From NCBI GenBank assembly GCA_017303855.1, contig JAFLBL010000004.1, positions 186,001 through 250,000 of the forward strand: a stretch of DNA of 64,000 nt. The letters are read 5' to 3'. This stretch comes from Chitinophagales bacterium (lineage in GTDB: Bacteria > Bacteroidota > Bacteroidia > Chitinophagales > Chitinophagaceae). The notes beneath the pieces were generated by a model. The model had not been told where the DNA came from. It saw only the letters and a list, made by a program, of their open reading frames with translations, and searched no databases. Position numbers and translations under genes: made by a program. Numbering within the stretch: position 1 is the first letter of the stretch; every line of letters begins with the position of its first letter. Of the stretch, positions 8,572-16,373 are shown in pieces.

Positions 8572-10683
8572 TCAGTCGTTCTTTACTACAGCGGCTTTCT
8601 GGTTTTTTGCAAATTCAATAAAGCCAAGTGCCTGCTCCATGTACTCAGCCGCAAACGTTGCTGAAGGGGGCACTTCATTCATGCGTAAAGTTTCCTGTTT
8701 AAATGAACTGCTGCCGGTATATATTCCTTTCGAGGTAAATTCCTTGTCGAAATCATTCAGGATGCCGATCTGGGTATTGCAATGAACACCCTGTTGCAGC
8801 AACAAGGCCTTGGCGCTATGTATTCTCGCCGCATAGGCATTATAAATACCATCCGCCCATTGCTGGTTGGCGATACATTCCAAGGCGGCGGCAATTTTAT
8901 CTTCGGCTTCCAGGATCAGGGTGGACACCAGGTCAATCATCACACCGGCACATTCACCCACGCCGATGGCCGTGGAAAATTTCTCTTCCTGCCCCCAGTC
9001 GGAATACTCATCTTCCTGCAGTTGTTCCAGGCCGGCCAGCGGTTTTAAAAGTTCATAGTAATATTTTTCACCCCTGTGAAAACTATAGTCTGCAAAGCTT
9101 TCGCCCGCTTCAGCCTGATTTTTGTAGTCGTTCAGAATACGGTTCAGTACCTGTGGTGCGCGTTTGCTGGGTACTTTAATCACTTTGTCGGAAATCCGTG
9201 CGTCGCCACCTCCCAGTACGGCACCACCCACCAGTACCTGCAGTGCGGGGATCACCTGGCCGTTGGCCTTGAGTGAACTGCCATGAAAACCGATTGACGC
9301 CATACCGTGCTGACCGCAGCTGTTCATACAACCACTGATACGTACCGTTATTTCTTTATTGTATAAAAGTTCGGGGAAGTCCTCTTCTATTACCTCACTT
9401 AATGCAAGGGCTGTAGCTGTACTGTTGCTGATACCGAGGTTGCAGGTATCTGTACCGGGACAACTGGTAATATCCGAAACAGAACCAAAGCCCGGGGCGG
9501 CGAGACCTTCTGATTCCAGTACCTGGTATACGAAGGAGAGGTTTTCCGGTTTTACAAAGCGAAACTGAAGTCCCTGGTTGATGGTTACCCGTATATCATC
9601 GGCAATTACCCCTTCCAGCTGTGCAATCAGCCTTCTGCTGACATCAGAAGAAATATTCCCGTTCGGTACCCGTACATATACGGCATAATATCCTTCCTGC
9701 TTTTGTTTAAACAGATTGGTATTCTTCCATAATTCATACTTCAAGGAATCACCGGGTTTATCACTCAACTCCCGACTCCTGACTCCCGACTCCCGACTCC
9801 CATCTCCCGACTCCCGACTCATTATCTCCACCCGCTGATGCGTCAACGCCAGTTGTTCCTCCTGTACCAGTTGATTGAAGGTTTCAATACCGATTTTCTG
9901 GATCAGGAATTTGATCCTTGCTTTATGCCGGCTGTTACGTTCACCATGCCGGTCGAATACACGTAGTACAGCCTCCAGGTAAGGTATCAGTAATGTTTCT
10001 TCGAGGAATTCGTGCGTACAAATAGCCAGATGCGGCTGGGCGCCGAGTCCTCCACCGATTAAAATTTTAAAACCACGTTGTAGATTGCCATCAACAGTAC
10101 GTATCCGGGCGATAGCCCCGAGATCGTGCATAAAAGTGAGGGCGGTATCTTTTTCGGTGTTACTGAAAGCTATTTTGAATTTACGTCCCATTTCCTGGCA
10201 CACAGGTTTGCGCAGAAAATATTCAAACATTGCGTGCGCGTAGGGTGTTACATCAAAGGGTTCTTCCGGATCAATACCGGCCGTATCGGAAGCGGTAATA
10301 TTGCGTACGGTATTTCCGCAGGCTTCGCGGATGGTGATATCATCTTTATCCAGTTCGGCCCATAACTGCGGGGTGCGGTCCAGGCTTACAAAATGTATTT
10401 GAATATCCTGCCGCGTGGTCAGGTGCAGATTTCCGGTGGAGTAATCGTCGGATACGGCGGCTATCCGTTTCCACTGCGCCAGGGTCATTTTACCATATGG
10501 CAATTTGATGCGCACCATTTGTACACCCGGTTGCCGTTGTCCGTATACACCGCGGGCCAGCCGCAGGCTGCGGAATTTTTCCTCATCCATCTTTCCTTCC
10601 CTGAACAGGCGTATTTTTTTTTCCAGTTCAAGAATATCTTTTTCTACCAGCGGATTTTCTAATTCAGTGCGGAAACTCTGCAT
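8572..10683 (-). CDS. Siroheme-containing sulfite reductase (nitrite/sulfite reductase family)
   Basis: Six-electron reduction of sulfite to sulfide. The protein has the two ferredoxin-like/catalytic repeats of the family, with siroheme/[4Fe-4S] cysteines C408 and C414 (CPGTDTC) and C452 and C456 (GCMNSC). After residue about 545 comes an extra region of roughly 150 aa, HEPN-like in my judgement, not present in NirA or CysI. Residues 288-306 are an insertion encoded by a tandem heptamer array (7-residue peptide period, SRESG units) in the linker between the two halves. Sulfite rather than nitrite is inferred from the sulfate-assimilation context. It is divergent from the 5-aminolevulinate synthase gene, with an operator on each side. 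Confidence 0.9.
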   Translation of the reverse strand: MQSFRTELENPLVEKDILELEKKIRLFREGKMDEEKFRSLRLARGVYGQRQPGVQMVRIKLPYGKMTLAQWKRIAAVSDDYSTGNLHLTTRQDIQIHFVSLDRTPQLWAELDKDDITIREACGNTVRNITASDTAGIDPEEPFDVTPYAHAMFEYFLRKPVCQEMGRKFKIAFSNTEKDTALTFMHDLGAIARIRTVDGNLQRGFKILIGGGLGAQPHLAICTHEFLEETLLIPYLEAVLRVFDRHGERNSRHKARIKFLIQKIGIETFNQLVQEEQLALTHQRVEIMSRESGDGSRESGVRSRELSDKPGDSLKYELWKNTNLFKQKQEGYYAVYVRVPNGNISSDVSRRLIAQLEGVIADDIRVTINQGLQFRFVKPENLSFVYQVLESEGLAAPGFGSVSDITSCPGTDTCNLGISNSTATALALSEVIEEDFPELLYNKEITVRISGCMNSCGQHGMASIGFHGSSLKANGQVIPALQVLVGGAVLGGGDARISDKVIKVPSKRAPQVLNRILNDYKNQAEAGESFADYSFHRGEKYYYELLKPLAGLEQLQEDEYSDWGQEEKFSTAIGVGECAGVMIDLVSTLILEAEDKIAAALECIANQQWADGIYNAYAARIHSAKALLLQQGVHCNTQIGILNDFDKEFTSKGIYTGSSSFKQETLRMNEVPPSATFAAEYMEQALGFIEFAKNQKAAVVKND
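9767..9820. repeat. In-frame tandem heptamer array (GACTCCC) inside the sulfite reductase gene
   Basis: About 7.7 consecutive units of GACTCCC with few substitutions (AACTCCC, GACTCCT, ATCTCCC). Three units equal seven codons, so the array is read in frame as a repeated heptapeptide. It lies in an interdomain linker of the enzyme. The same unit occurs in hisS at 29169. Confidence 0.9.
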
Positions 10684-10737
10684 GTCACAATAGTCATTAA
10701 CGGATCACCGGGGTGATGATCTCAGGGTGAAAAATAC

Positions 10738-10754
10738 TCTACTTTATAAGTAGA
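10738..10754. promoter_or_regulatory. Candidate sulfur-regulon operator, site b
   Basis: TCTACTT-TAT-AAGTAGA is a perfect inverted repeat with seven-base halves and a three-base centre. It lies between the start of the sulfite reductase gene and its candidate promoter on the minus strand. Confidence 0.7.
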
Positions 10755-10759
10755 CTAAA

Positions 10760-10767
10760 CAAAAATA
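10760..10767 (-). promoter_or_regulatory. Putative -7 box (TATTTTTG) of the sulfite reductase gene
   Basis: On the minus strand TATTTTTG matches TAnnTTTG; transcription would begin near 10756, at the edge of operator b, leaving a leader of about 70 bases. An alternative is TATTTTTC at 10730-10737 with TTG at 10760-10762 as -33, which would place the operator between the two elements. Confidence 0.45.
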
Positions 10768-10844
10768 CATGCTTTGTACGGGGAGGCCAAAAAATTATCT
10801 CAGGATAACACACGTACGTATTGAGTATAAAGAAAACTTAAAAC

Positions 10845-10861
10845 CCTACTAAAATAGTAGG
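10845..10861. promoter_or_regulatory. Candidate sulfur-regulon operator, site c
   Basis: CCTACTA-AAA-TAGTAGG is a perfect inverted repeat with seven-base halves. Its 15-base core is identical to site e in front of the TonB-dependent receptor gene, and the bases that follow (GGA, then AATAGATT) are also similar. It lies 58 bases before the 5-aminolevulinate synthase start. Confidence 0.75.
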
Positions 10862-10869
10862 AAATAGAT

Positions 10870-10877
10870 TATTTTCG
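10870..10877 (+). promoter_or_regulatory. Possible -7 box (TATTTTCG) for the tetrapyrrole operon
   Basis: TATTTTCG differs from TAnnTTTG at one base and lies 42 bases before the ATG at 10919. Operator c sits where the -33 region would be, but no TTG is visible there, so this is a weak call. Confidence 0.35.
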
Positions 10878-10918
10878 TGGTTGCAAAAATCAACAGCGGC
10901 GATCGTGCCGCAACGTGT

Positions 10919-12175
10919 ATGAATTATCAGACGCTATTTACGGAACAACTGCAACAGCTGAGATCAACGGGCGCTTACCGTTATTTTCTTGAGCTCAATA
11001 AAAGCGCGCAGCATTTTCCCCGGTTTACCTATGCGGATGAAACAGAACTGACACAGCAGGCGGTTAACTGGTGCAGCAATGATTACCTGGGCATGAGCAG
11101 TGAAGAGGCGGTGATTTCAAAACTGGGCTATGTGGCACACCGGAGTGGAGCCGGCAGCGGGGGAACCAGAAATATTTCAGGTTCTACTTCCTTTCATAAG
11201 CAACTGGAGACTTTACTTGCCGGCTGGCACGGTAAAGAAGCGGCCCTGTTGTTTAACGGCGCCTACCAGGCTAATGTAACCACCCTGCAGACATTGGGTC
11301 GTCAGCTACCGGGACTTGTTTTCTTTTCCGACGAACGCAATCACGCTTCAATTATAGAAGGTATACGTGGCTGCAAAAACAGTAAGCGTATTTTCAGGCA
11401 CAATGATATGCAACACCTGGAAAGTTTGCTGGCTGAATGGCCTGCTGATCAACCCAAGCTGATTGTATTTGAATCCGTATATTCCATGAGTGGTACCGTG
11501 GCACCGGTAAAAAAGATAGCCGCACTGGCAAGTAAATACAATGCACTTACGTATGCTGATGAAGTACATGCCGTAGGTTTATATGGACCACAGGGTGCCG
11601 GACTGCTGGAGCAGGAAGGATTGCAGCAGAAAATTGATATTGTTAACGGAACACTTTCAAAAGCAATCGGTGTTTTTGGCGGGTATATAGCCGCTTCCGC
11701 CTTAGTGGTGGATTATATCAGGAGCTTTGGCCGTGGATTTATATTTACCACTTCATTGCCGCCGGCCATTTGCGCTGCTGCTGCTGCCAGTGTGGAGCGG
11801 ATTATTGCCGATAAACCGTTACGGGAACGTTTCTTTACTAATGTGTACAAACTGAGAGCCGCACTGCAAAAAGCAGGCGTGGCATTTCGTCCCAATCAAT
11901 CACATATCACCATTATTCCCATAACAGGTGCGGACAAGTGCCGGGAGCTGGCGGCTCTTTTACTGAAGCAACAGGGAATTTATCTTCAGCCCATCAATTT
12001 TCCGACCGTACCGGCAGGCGAAGAGTGTCTCCGTGTCATCATTACGGCCAGGCATCAGTCAAACCATATCAATCACCTGGCCTTCAGCCTGAAAAAAGTA
12101 GTGCATGGAGAAGATACGCCTGACAGGGAGGGATTCCCGTTTGTCACTGTTGCAGCTGGAGATAGTAAGGAATAA
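10919..12175 (+). CDS. hemA: 5-aminolevulinate synthase (C4/Shemin pathway)
   Basis: PLP enzyme condensing glycine with succinyl-CoA to 5-aminolevulinate. The start [20 protein letters not shown], the segments CSNDYLG and [16 protein letters not shown] and the PLP lysine K248 in GTLSKAIG match ALAS at the expected positions; the Rhodobacter enzyme also uses K248. The related KBL and BioF are less likely given the ALAS-type N-terminus and the heme genes downstream. ATG 10919 is chosen over an in-frame GTG at 10877, which lies in the -7 region. The C-terminus overlaps the hemC frame by 71 bases. Most Bacteroidota use the glutamyl-tRNA (C5) route, so an ALAS here is unusual and may be acquired. 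Confidence 0.88.
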   Translation: MNYQTLFTEQLQQLRSTGAYRYFLELNKSAQHFPRFTYADETELTQQAVNWCSNDYLGMSSEEAVISKLGYVAHRSGAGSGGTRNISGSTSFHKQLETLLAGWHGKEAALLFNGAYQANVTTLQTLGRQLPGLVFFSDERNHASIIEGIRGCKNSKRIFRHNDMQHLESLLAEWPADQPKLIVFESVYSMSGTVAPVKKIAALASKYNALTYADEVHAVGLYGPQGAGLLEQEGLQQKIDIVNGTLSKAIGVFGGYIAASALVVDYIRSFGRGFIFTTSLPPAICAAAAASVERIIADKPLRERFFTNVYKLRAALQKAGVAFRPNQSHITIIPITGADKCRELAALLLKQQGIYLQPINFPTVPAGEECLRVIITARHQSNHINHLAFSLKKVVHGEDTPDREGFPFVTVAAGDSKE

Positions 12176-13616
12176 AATCCTGAACGTTTTTCCCCATATG
12201 GAGGTGGAACTGATACCCCGGAGCAGCAGGGGCGATTTGATGACCGGGATTCCGTTGCAAACCGTGGAAGGATCGGATTTTTTTACGGCCGATATCTTTG
12301 ACATGCTGAAGGAAGACCAGGCGGATATTGCCGTGCACTCGCTGAAAGACATGAGCAGCGAACATTTTTTCGGTGAACATTATTTCGCCGTGGTTGACAG
12401 GGATGATACCAGGGATATGGCCATATTCAATCCGGATATACTGGATAAAATCCGCAAAGGAGTACCCGTTATCATTGGCACCTGTTCACCCCGCCGGGAA
12501 GAAATGGCGCTCACCTTTCTGCGGAAAGCACTTCCGCAGTTAAAGGATACGATACAAATTGAAGTAAGACCTATCCGGGGAAATGTGGAAACACGGCTGC
12601 GTAAACTGAATGATGGAATCTATGACGGCACATTACTCGCTACAGCCGGAGTGAACCGGTTGCTCCGCAGCAAAGAAGATGCGCCCCTGATCAGCTCCTT
12701 GCTGAAAGGAAAAAAAATAATGATACTGCCATTGATTGAATGTGTGCCGGCTCCCTGCCAGGGTGCTATAGTGGCGGAATCCATCCCGGGTAATAAAAAG
12801 GCCGTGGAGCTATTGAAAGCGATTAATGATGCCGGTTTGTTTGAGGATTGTTATACGGAGAAAAAAAGAGCAGTTGAATATGGAACCGGTTGTCTGCAAC
12901 AGTTCGGCGTAACCACCATTAACACGGCACGCGGAAAATACCAGTATGCGGCCGGGCGTGATAATCAGGGAACCTCGTTTGTACACTGGCACCCGGGCCC
13001 GGATCTTTCAGTTGTATCCGTACCGTTGTTTTCCACAACGGATTATATGCGTGATTTTTTCAGGTACGAATGGCTGGAAACCGGGCCGGATATTCCCACG
13101 TCCACCGTTTTTATTGCCAACTATAAAATGTTGAATCATCCGCGCGGAACAGCATACCTGGACGGTAAACGGATACTCGCTTCCGGTACTAAAACCTGGT
13201 ATGAACTGGCCGCTAAAGGATACTGGGTTACCGCCTGTGCCGATGCATTGGGTTTTGAGTTCTTAGCATCCGCACTGCATATGCCTGTATTATCGATCCG
13301 TTCTGCTGAAGTCTTTATACTGACGCATGCGGATGCAGCGGAACGCTGGCAGGAAAAAGGTTATGCTGCGGCAGGTACATACCGGTTACAGCCAGTAATG
13401 TCTCCAGGTATTTGTGAGGCGATAAGTCAGGCAACGGCCATTTGCTGGAGCAGTTATGCCCAGTATCAGTATTACGGCATTTATGCGGGTAAACAGGTTA
13501 TACATATTTGTGCGGGTGGCGAAACAGCCCGTTTATTACAGGAGGCCGGACTGGATCCTGTTGTATTTCCAACTATAAAAGCATTTGAACAATGGAGAAA
13601 AACAACTACCCGCTAA
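12105..13616 (+). CDS. hemC: Hydroxymethylbilane synthase fused to a divergent uroporphyrinogen-III synthase
   Basis: Residues 1 to about 310 are porphobilinogen deaminase: [19 protein letters not shown] (D82), [15 protein letters not shown] and the dipyrromethane cofactor cysteine C263 (GTGCLQQFG). Residues about 320-503 look like a diverged HemD: an alternating two-domain pattern with a C-terminal segment [19 protein letters not shown] resembling the HemD motif IGPTTAxALxxxG. If so, one chain converts porphobilinogen to uroporphyrinogen III. It starts inside the ALAS gene (71-base overlap) and ends inside hemB (25-base overlap), so the three are translationally packed. The HemD half is an inference from weak similarity. 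Confidence 0.82.
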   Translation: MEKIRLTGRDSRLSLLQLEIVRNKILNVFPHMEVELIPRSSRGDLMTGIPLQTVEGSDFFTADIFDMLKEDQADIAVHSLKDMSSEHFFGEHYFAVVDRDDTRDMAIFNPDILDKIRKGVPVIIGTCSPRREEMALTFLRKALPQLKDTIQIEVRPIRGNVETRLRKLNDGIYDGTLLATAGVNRLLRSKEDAPLISSLLKGKKIMILPLIECVPAPCQGAIVAESIPGNKKAVELLKAINDAGLFEDCYTEKKRAVEYGTGCLQQFGVTTINTARGKYQYAAGRDNQGTSFVHWHPGPDLSVVSVPLFSTTDYMRDFFRYEWLETGPDIPTSTVFIANYKMLNHPRGTAYLDGKRILASGTKTWYELAAKGYWVTACADALGFEFLASALHMPVLSIRSAEVFILTHADAAERWQEKGYAAAGTYRLQPVMSPGICEAISQATAICWSSYAQYQYYGIYAGKQVIHICAGGETARLLQEAGLDPVVFPTIKAFEQWRKTTTR

Positions 13617-14587
13617 CGCGGCGGCGCCTGAGAACGGATACGTATATGCGCGAACTTACGGCGGGTGTAAAACTCTCGCATAAGAATTTTATACAGCCAC
13701 TTTTCGCAGAAGAAGGGTTGTCCAATCCCCGTAGTATTGCCGGGTTGGGGTCCGTACAGGTGGATACAACGGAAACCCTGCTCCGTACGATCGGTTTTCA
13801 TTTGCAGTCCGGCATCAGTAAGTTTTTATTATTTCCCGTGCCGGCAAAAAAATACGGGAATGAATTTGATTTTAGTTTTGCCACACGAATGGTAAAAGCA
13901 ATCAGGAACCGGTTCGGGGCTGACGTATGGTTATCGGTTGATCTTTGTCTCTGCAGTTATACCACGCACGGCCATTGCGGTTTGCTGAATGAGGATCATT
14001 CAGCGTTGCTCAACAGTCCGACTGTGGAGTTGCTGAGCCGTTATGCCGCACAACTGGCTGCCGCGGGGGCTGATTGTATTGCGCCGAGTGATATGACCGA
14101 TGGAAGGGTAGGGGCTATCCGTATAACATTGGATGCACTGGGATTTGAAAACGTGAGCATCATGAGTTATGCCGCTAAATTCAGTTCACAGTTCTATGGT
14201 CCATTCCGGGATGCCTGTCAGTCTTCGCCCAACACAACCGGACTCCGCAACCGCAAATCATATCAGTTGTCGCCCTTCAATCCGGGTGATGCGATTGCCA
14301 CTGCTTTGCGGGATGAGCAGGAAGGGGCTGATATACTCATGGTAAAACCGGCTGCTTTGTATACGGATATCATTGCAAAACTGAAAGAATCCACCCTGAA
14401 GCCGTTGGCGGCCTATCATGTCAGTGGTGAGTATGCCGCCATAGAAGCCCTGGCGGAAAAAGGGTTGGTAAAAAGGGAGGCGGCCCATGTGGAAGTATGG
14501 GCCGCCCTGGGCAGGGCCGGGGCCGATATTATTATTTCATATGCCTCAGGGCAGGCAAAAAAATGGATTGACAGGATTGAATATTGA
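13592..14587 (+). CDS. hemB: Porphobilinogen synthase (5-aminolevulinate dehydratase)
   Basis: Condenses two 5-aminolevulinate molecules to porphobilinogen. The zinc-binding cysteines C119, C121 and C129 are in DLCLCSYTTHGHCG. The Schiff-base lysines are K196 (SYAAKFSS) and K252 (MVKPA), with the usual FYGPFRDA segment between. Length (331 aa) is normal. It overlaps the HemC-HemD fusion by 25 bases. Because it sits in the sulfur island with an ALAS and siroheme genes, it may serve siroheme supply in particular, with a second hemB elsewhere possible; that is inference. Confidence 0.95.
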   Translation: MEKNNYPLTRRRLRTDTYMRELTAGVKLSHKNFIQPLFAEEGLSNPRSIAGLGSVQVDTTETLLRTIGFHLQSGISKFLLFPVPAKKYGNEFDFSFATRMVKAIRNRFGADVWLSVDLCLCSYTTHGHCGLLNEDHSALLNSPTVELLSRYAAQLAAAGADCIAPSDMTDGRVGAIRITLDALGFENVSIMSYAAKFSSQFYGPFRDACQSSPNTTGLRNRKSYQLSPFNPGDAIATALRDEQEGADILMVKPAALYTDIIAKLKESTLKPLAAYHVSGEYAAIEALAEKGLVKREAAHVEVWAALGRAGADIIISYASGQAKKWIDRIEY

Positions 14588-14701
14588 TAAAACCCAGTAA
14601 AATTGTGGACTGTATGATTTTAATCAGTTACCGGATGCATACAGAAAACGAGTTTTGCCGGAACAAAAATTACAAGAACCGGGCAGGAGACAGCTACTAT
14701 T

Positions 14702-16207
14702 ATGAATAAAGATCAATCCGCACAGGAGCAAGAGCAGGCAGGACAGAAGAATCAGCTGTACCCGGTTTTTTTGAAACTGGATCAATTGAACCTGTTGCTG
14801 GTGGGGGCGGGCAATGTGGGACTTGAAAAGCTCCATTCACTGCTGGCCAATTCACCGGCAGCGCGCATCAGTATTGTTGCTCCGCGTGTACTCGATGATG
14901 TACGTAAACTGGTTTTCCGCCATCCTTCCTGTACCATCGAGCAACGGATGTTTCAGGACAGCGACCTGGAAGGGAAAGACCTGGTAATACTGGCAACCGA
15001 TAAGCCGGACCTGCATAAATCAATTTGTGAAAAAGCCGCGGCACGCCGGATATTGGTTAACGTGGCGGACACGCCTGAACTCTGCGATTTCTACCTGGGC
15101 AGTATCGTACAAAAAGGGCAATTGAAAATAGCCATCTCCACGAATGGCAAATCACCTACAGCCGGAAAAAGAATAAAAGAAGTATTGCATGAAGCGCTTC
15201 CTGCTGAACTGGATTCGGTGATCGAGAACCTGCACAAGATCCGCAACCGGCTGAATGGAAATTTTGAGGCGAAAGTGAAGAAGATGAACCAGCTTACAAA
15301 AGGGCTCGTGGAGAATGAGAACAGTTTAATGGCCAATCGCTGGCGGAAGATTGCCACCTATTCTTTAGGTGCTTTCGGACTGATGCTCATCGGCCATTTT
15401 ATTTTTTCTTATCTGCCTATCCGTGAAATGGCCACTGATACAAGAGAATGGTACAATACACTGGATCCGAATTTTCACTGGATGGTGCTGGCTGGTTTCC
15501 TGGCACAGATGGTGGACGGCGCCACCAGTATGGGATACGGCGTTACCAGTTCTATAGTGCTGCAGTCGGCACATGTCAGCCCCGCAGCTATCAGTGCGGG
15601 TATACATACGGCGGAAATGTTTACCAGTGGTGCCTCCGGATATAGTCATTATAAATTCGGCAATGTAAATAAGAAATTATTCAAAGCCCTCGTAATACCC
15701 GGCATTATCGGTGCGGTACTGGGCGCTTTTTTACTGGTGAAATTTGACGACACGCATATCCGTTACCTGCGGCCGTTGATGGCCATGTATACACTGCTGC
15801 TCGGTATCCGTATTTTCAGCAATGCCTTCCGCCCGGTGAACCTGAAAAAGAAATTCTCCCGGTATGGCTGGCTGGCCGGTATCGGCGGTTTCCTGGATTC
15901 TTTTGGCGGTGGCGGTTGGGGACCTATCGTCACATCCACGCTTATTACAAAAGGACGAACGCCCCGTTATGTGGTGGGATCCGTTAGTCTCACTGAGTTT
16001 TTTGTAACCCTGGCAAGTGCGTTTACTTTTTTCACCATGATTGGTGTTCAGAACTGGCAGGTAATTCTGGCACTGGTATTGGGCGGGGTGGTAGCCGCCC
16101 CGTTTGCCGCCCGGCTGGCGGGTAAACTGCCCCGTAAGACTTCCTTTATATTCCTGGGTACCGTTGTGGTACTCTGGAGTTTCCGGATTTTATATAAGAC
16201 ATTCTGA
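14702..16207 (+). CDS. Precorrin-2 dehydrogenase/ferrochelatase fused to a TauE/SafE (TSUP) permease
   Basis: Residues about 20-215 match SirC/CysG-N: GAGNVG (35-40) for NAD, NVADTPELCDF with D123, and STNGKSPTAGKRIKE. This domain oxidises precorrin-2 to sirohydrochlorin and may insert iron. Residues about 220-501 are a TSUP-type permease with around eight membrane segments, GFLAQMVDGATSMGYG near the first and FLDSFGGGGWGP at its internal repeat; this family moves sulfite, sulfonates or related anions. One chain therefore joins siroheme synthesis to sulfur-anion transport at the membrane. It lies 114 bases after hemB with ATG 14702. A frameshift artefact is unlikely, since the join is a continuous charged linker. 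Confidence 0.85.
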   Translation: MNKDQSAQEQEQAGQKNQLYPVFLKLDQLNLLLVGAGNVGLEKLHSLLANSPAARISIVAPRVLDDVRKLVFRHPSCTIEQRMFQDSDLEGKDLVILATDKPDLHKSICEKAAARRILVNVADTPELCDFYLGSIVQKGQLKIAISTNGKSPTAGKRIKEVLHEALPAELDSVIENLHKIRNRLNGNFEAKVKKMNQLTKGLVENENSLMANRWRKIATYSLGAFGLMLIGHFIFSYLPIREMATDTREWYNTLDPNFHWMVLAGFLAQMVDGATSMGYGVTSSIVLQSAHVSPAAISAGIHTAEMFTSGASGYSHYKFGNVNKKLFKALVIPGIIGAVLGAFLLVKFDDTHIRYLRPLMAMYTLLLGIRIFSNAFRPVNLKKKFSRYGWLAGIGGFLDSFGGGGWGPIVTSTLITKGRTPRYVVGSVSLTEFFVTLASAFTFFTMIGVQNWQVILALVLGGVVAAPFAARLAGKLPRKTSFIFLGTVVVLWSFRILYKTF

Positions 16208-16244
16208 TCCAATAAAACAAAAAGTCCGTTCCGAAAATAAAACT

Positions 16245-16259
16245 CTATTAAATTTGTAG
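16245..16259. promoter_or_regulatory. Candidate sulfur-regulon operator, site d
   Basis: CTATTAAATTTGTAG fits the shared pattern and contains the TTG -33 element of the receptor promoter, the same geometry as site a. Confidence 0.6.
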
Positions 16260-16283
16260 AGTAGTAAAAGTCCCCTACTTTTG
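16254..16283 (+). promoter_or_regulatory. Promoter of the TonB-dependent receptor gene
   Basis: TTG at 16254-16256 and TACTTTTG at 16276-16283 with a 19-base spacer fit the Bacteroidota consensus. The -7 box is identical to that of the peroxiredoxin-cys operon. The leader to the ATG is about 85 bases and contains operator e. Confidence 0.65.
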
Positions 16284-16333
16284 CGGGCAAACAACAATCA
16301 CCTCAGCCGTGATTATTTTTTTTCATATATAGT

Positions 16334-16348
16334 CTACTAAAATAGTAG
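16334..16348. promoter_or_regulatory. Candidate sulfur-regulon operator, site e
   Basis: CTACTAAAATAGTAG, a perfect palindrome with six-base halves, is identical to the core of site c. It lies in the leader, 25 bases before the receptor start, so this promoter has two sites (d and e). Confidence 0.75.
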
Positions 16349-16373
16349 GATAATAGATTTTAAATTTTCAGAT

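Noticed and set aside
9767..9820. CRISPR array
   Set aside because: Units are contiguous heptamers without spacers, and no cas genes are in the window.
8782..10693. Several plus-strand open frames of 60-100 codons opposite the sulfite reductase gene
   Set aside because: They are antisense to a strongly conserved enzyme, have no start context and no protein-like composition.
10684..10735. Leader of the sulfite reductase gene as a riboswitch, because of the palindrome ATCACC-GG-GGTGAT at 10704-10717
   Set aside because: No conserved motif of a known riboswitch (SAM, cobalamin) is present and a two-base loop cannot form an RNA hairpin as drawn.
14594..14608. CCAGTAAAATTGTGG, a further possible copy of the sulfur operator before the dehydrogenase-permease fusion
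   Set aside because: Only about 11 of 15 positions fit and both half-sites are broken; the gene may instead be read from the promoter upstream of ALAS.
14702..16207. Frameshift or misassembly joining two genes
   Set aside because: The join is a continuous, charged, coding-like linker with no repeated bases, and both domains are complete; it remains to be confirmed by resequencing.
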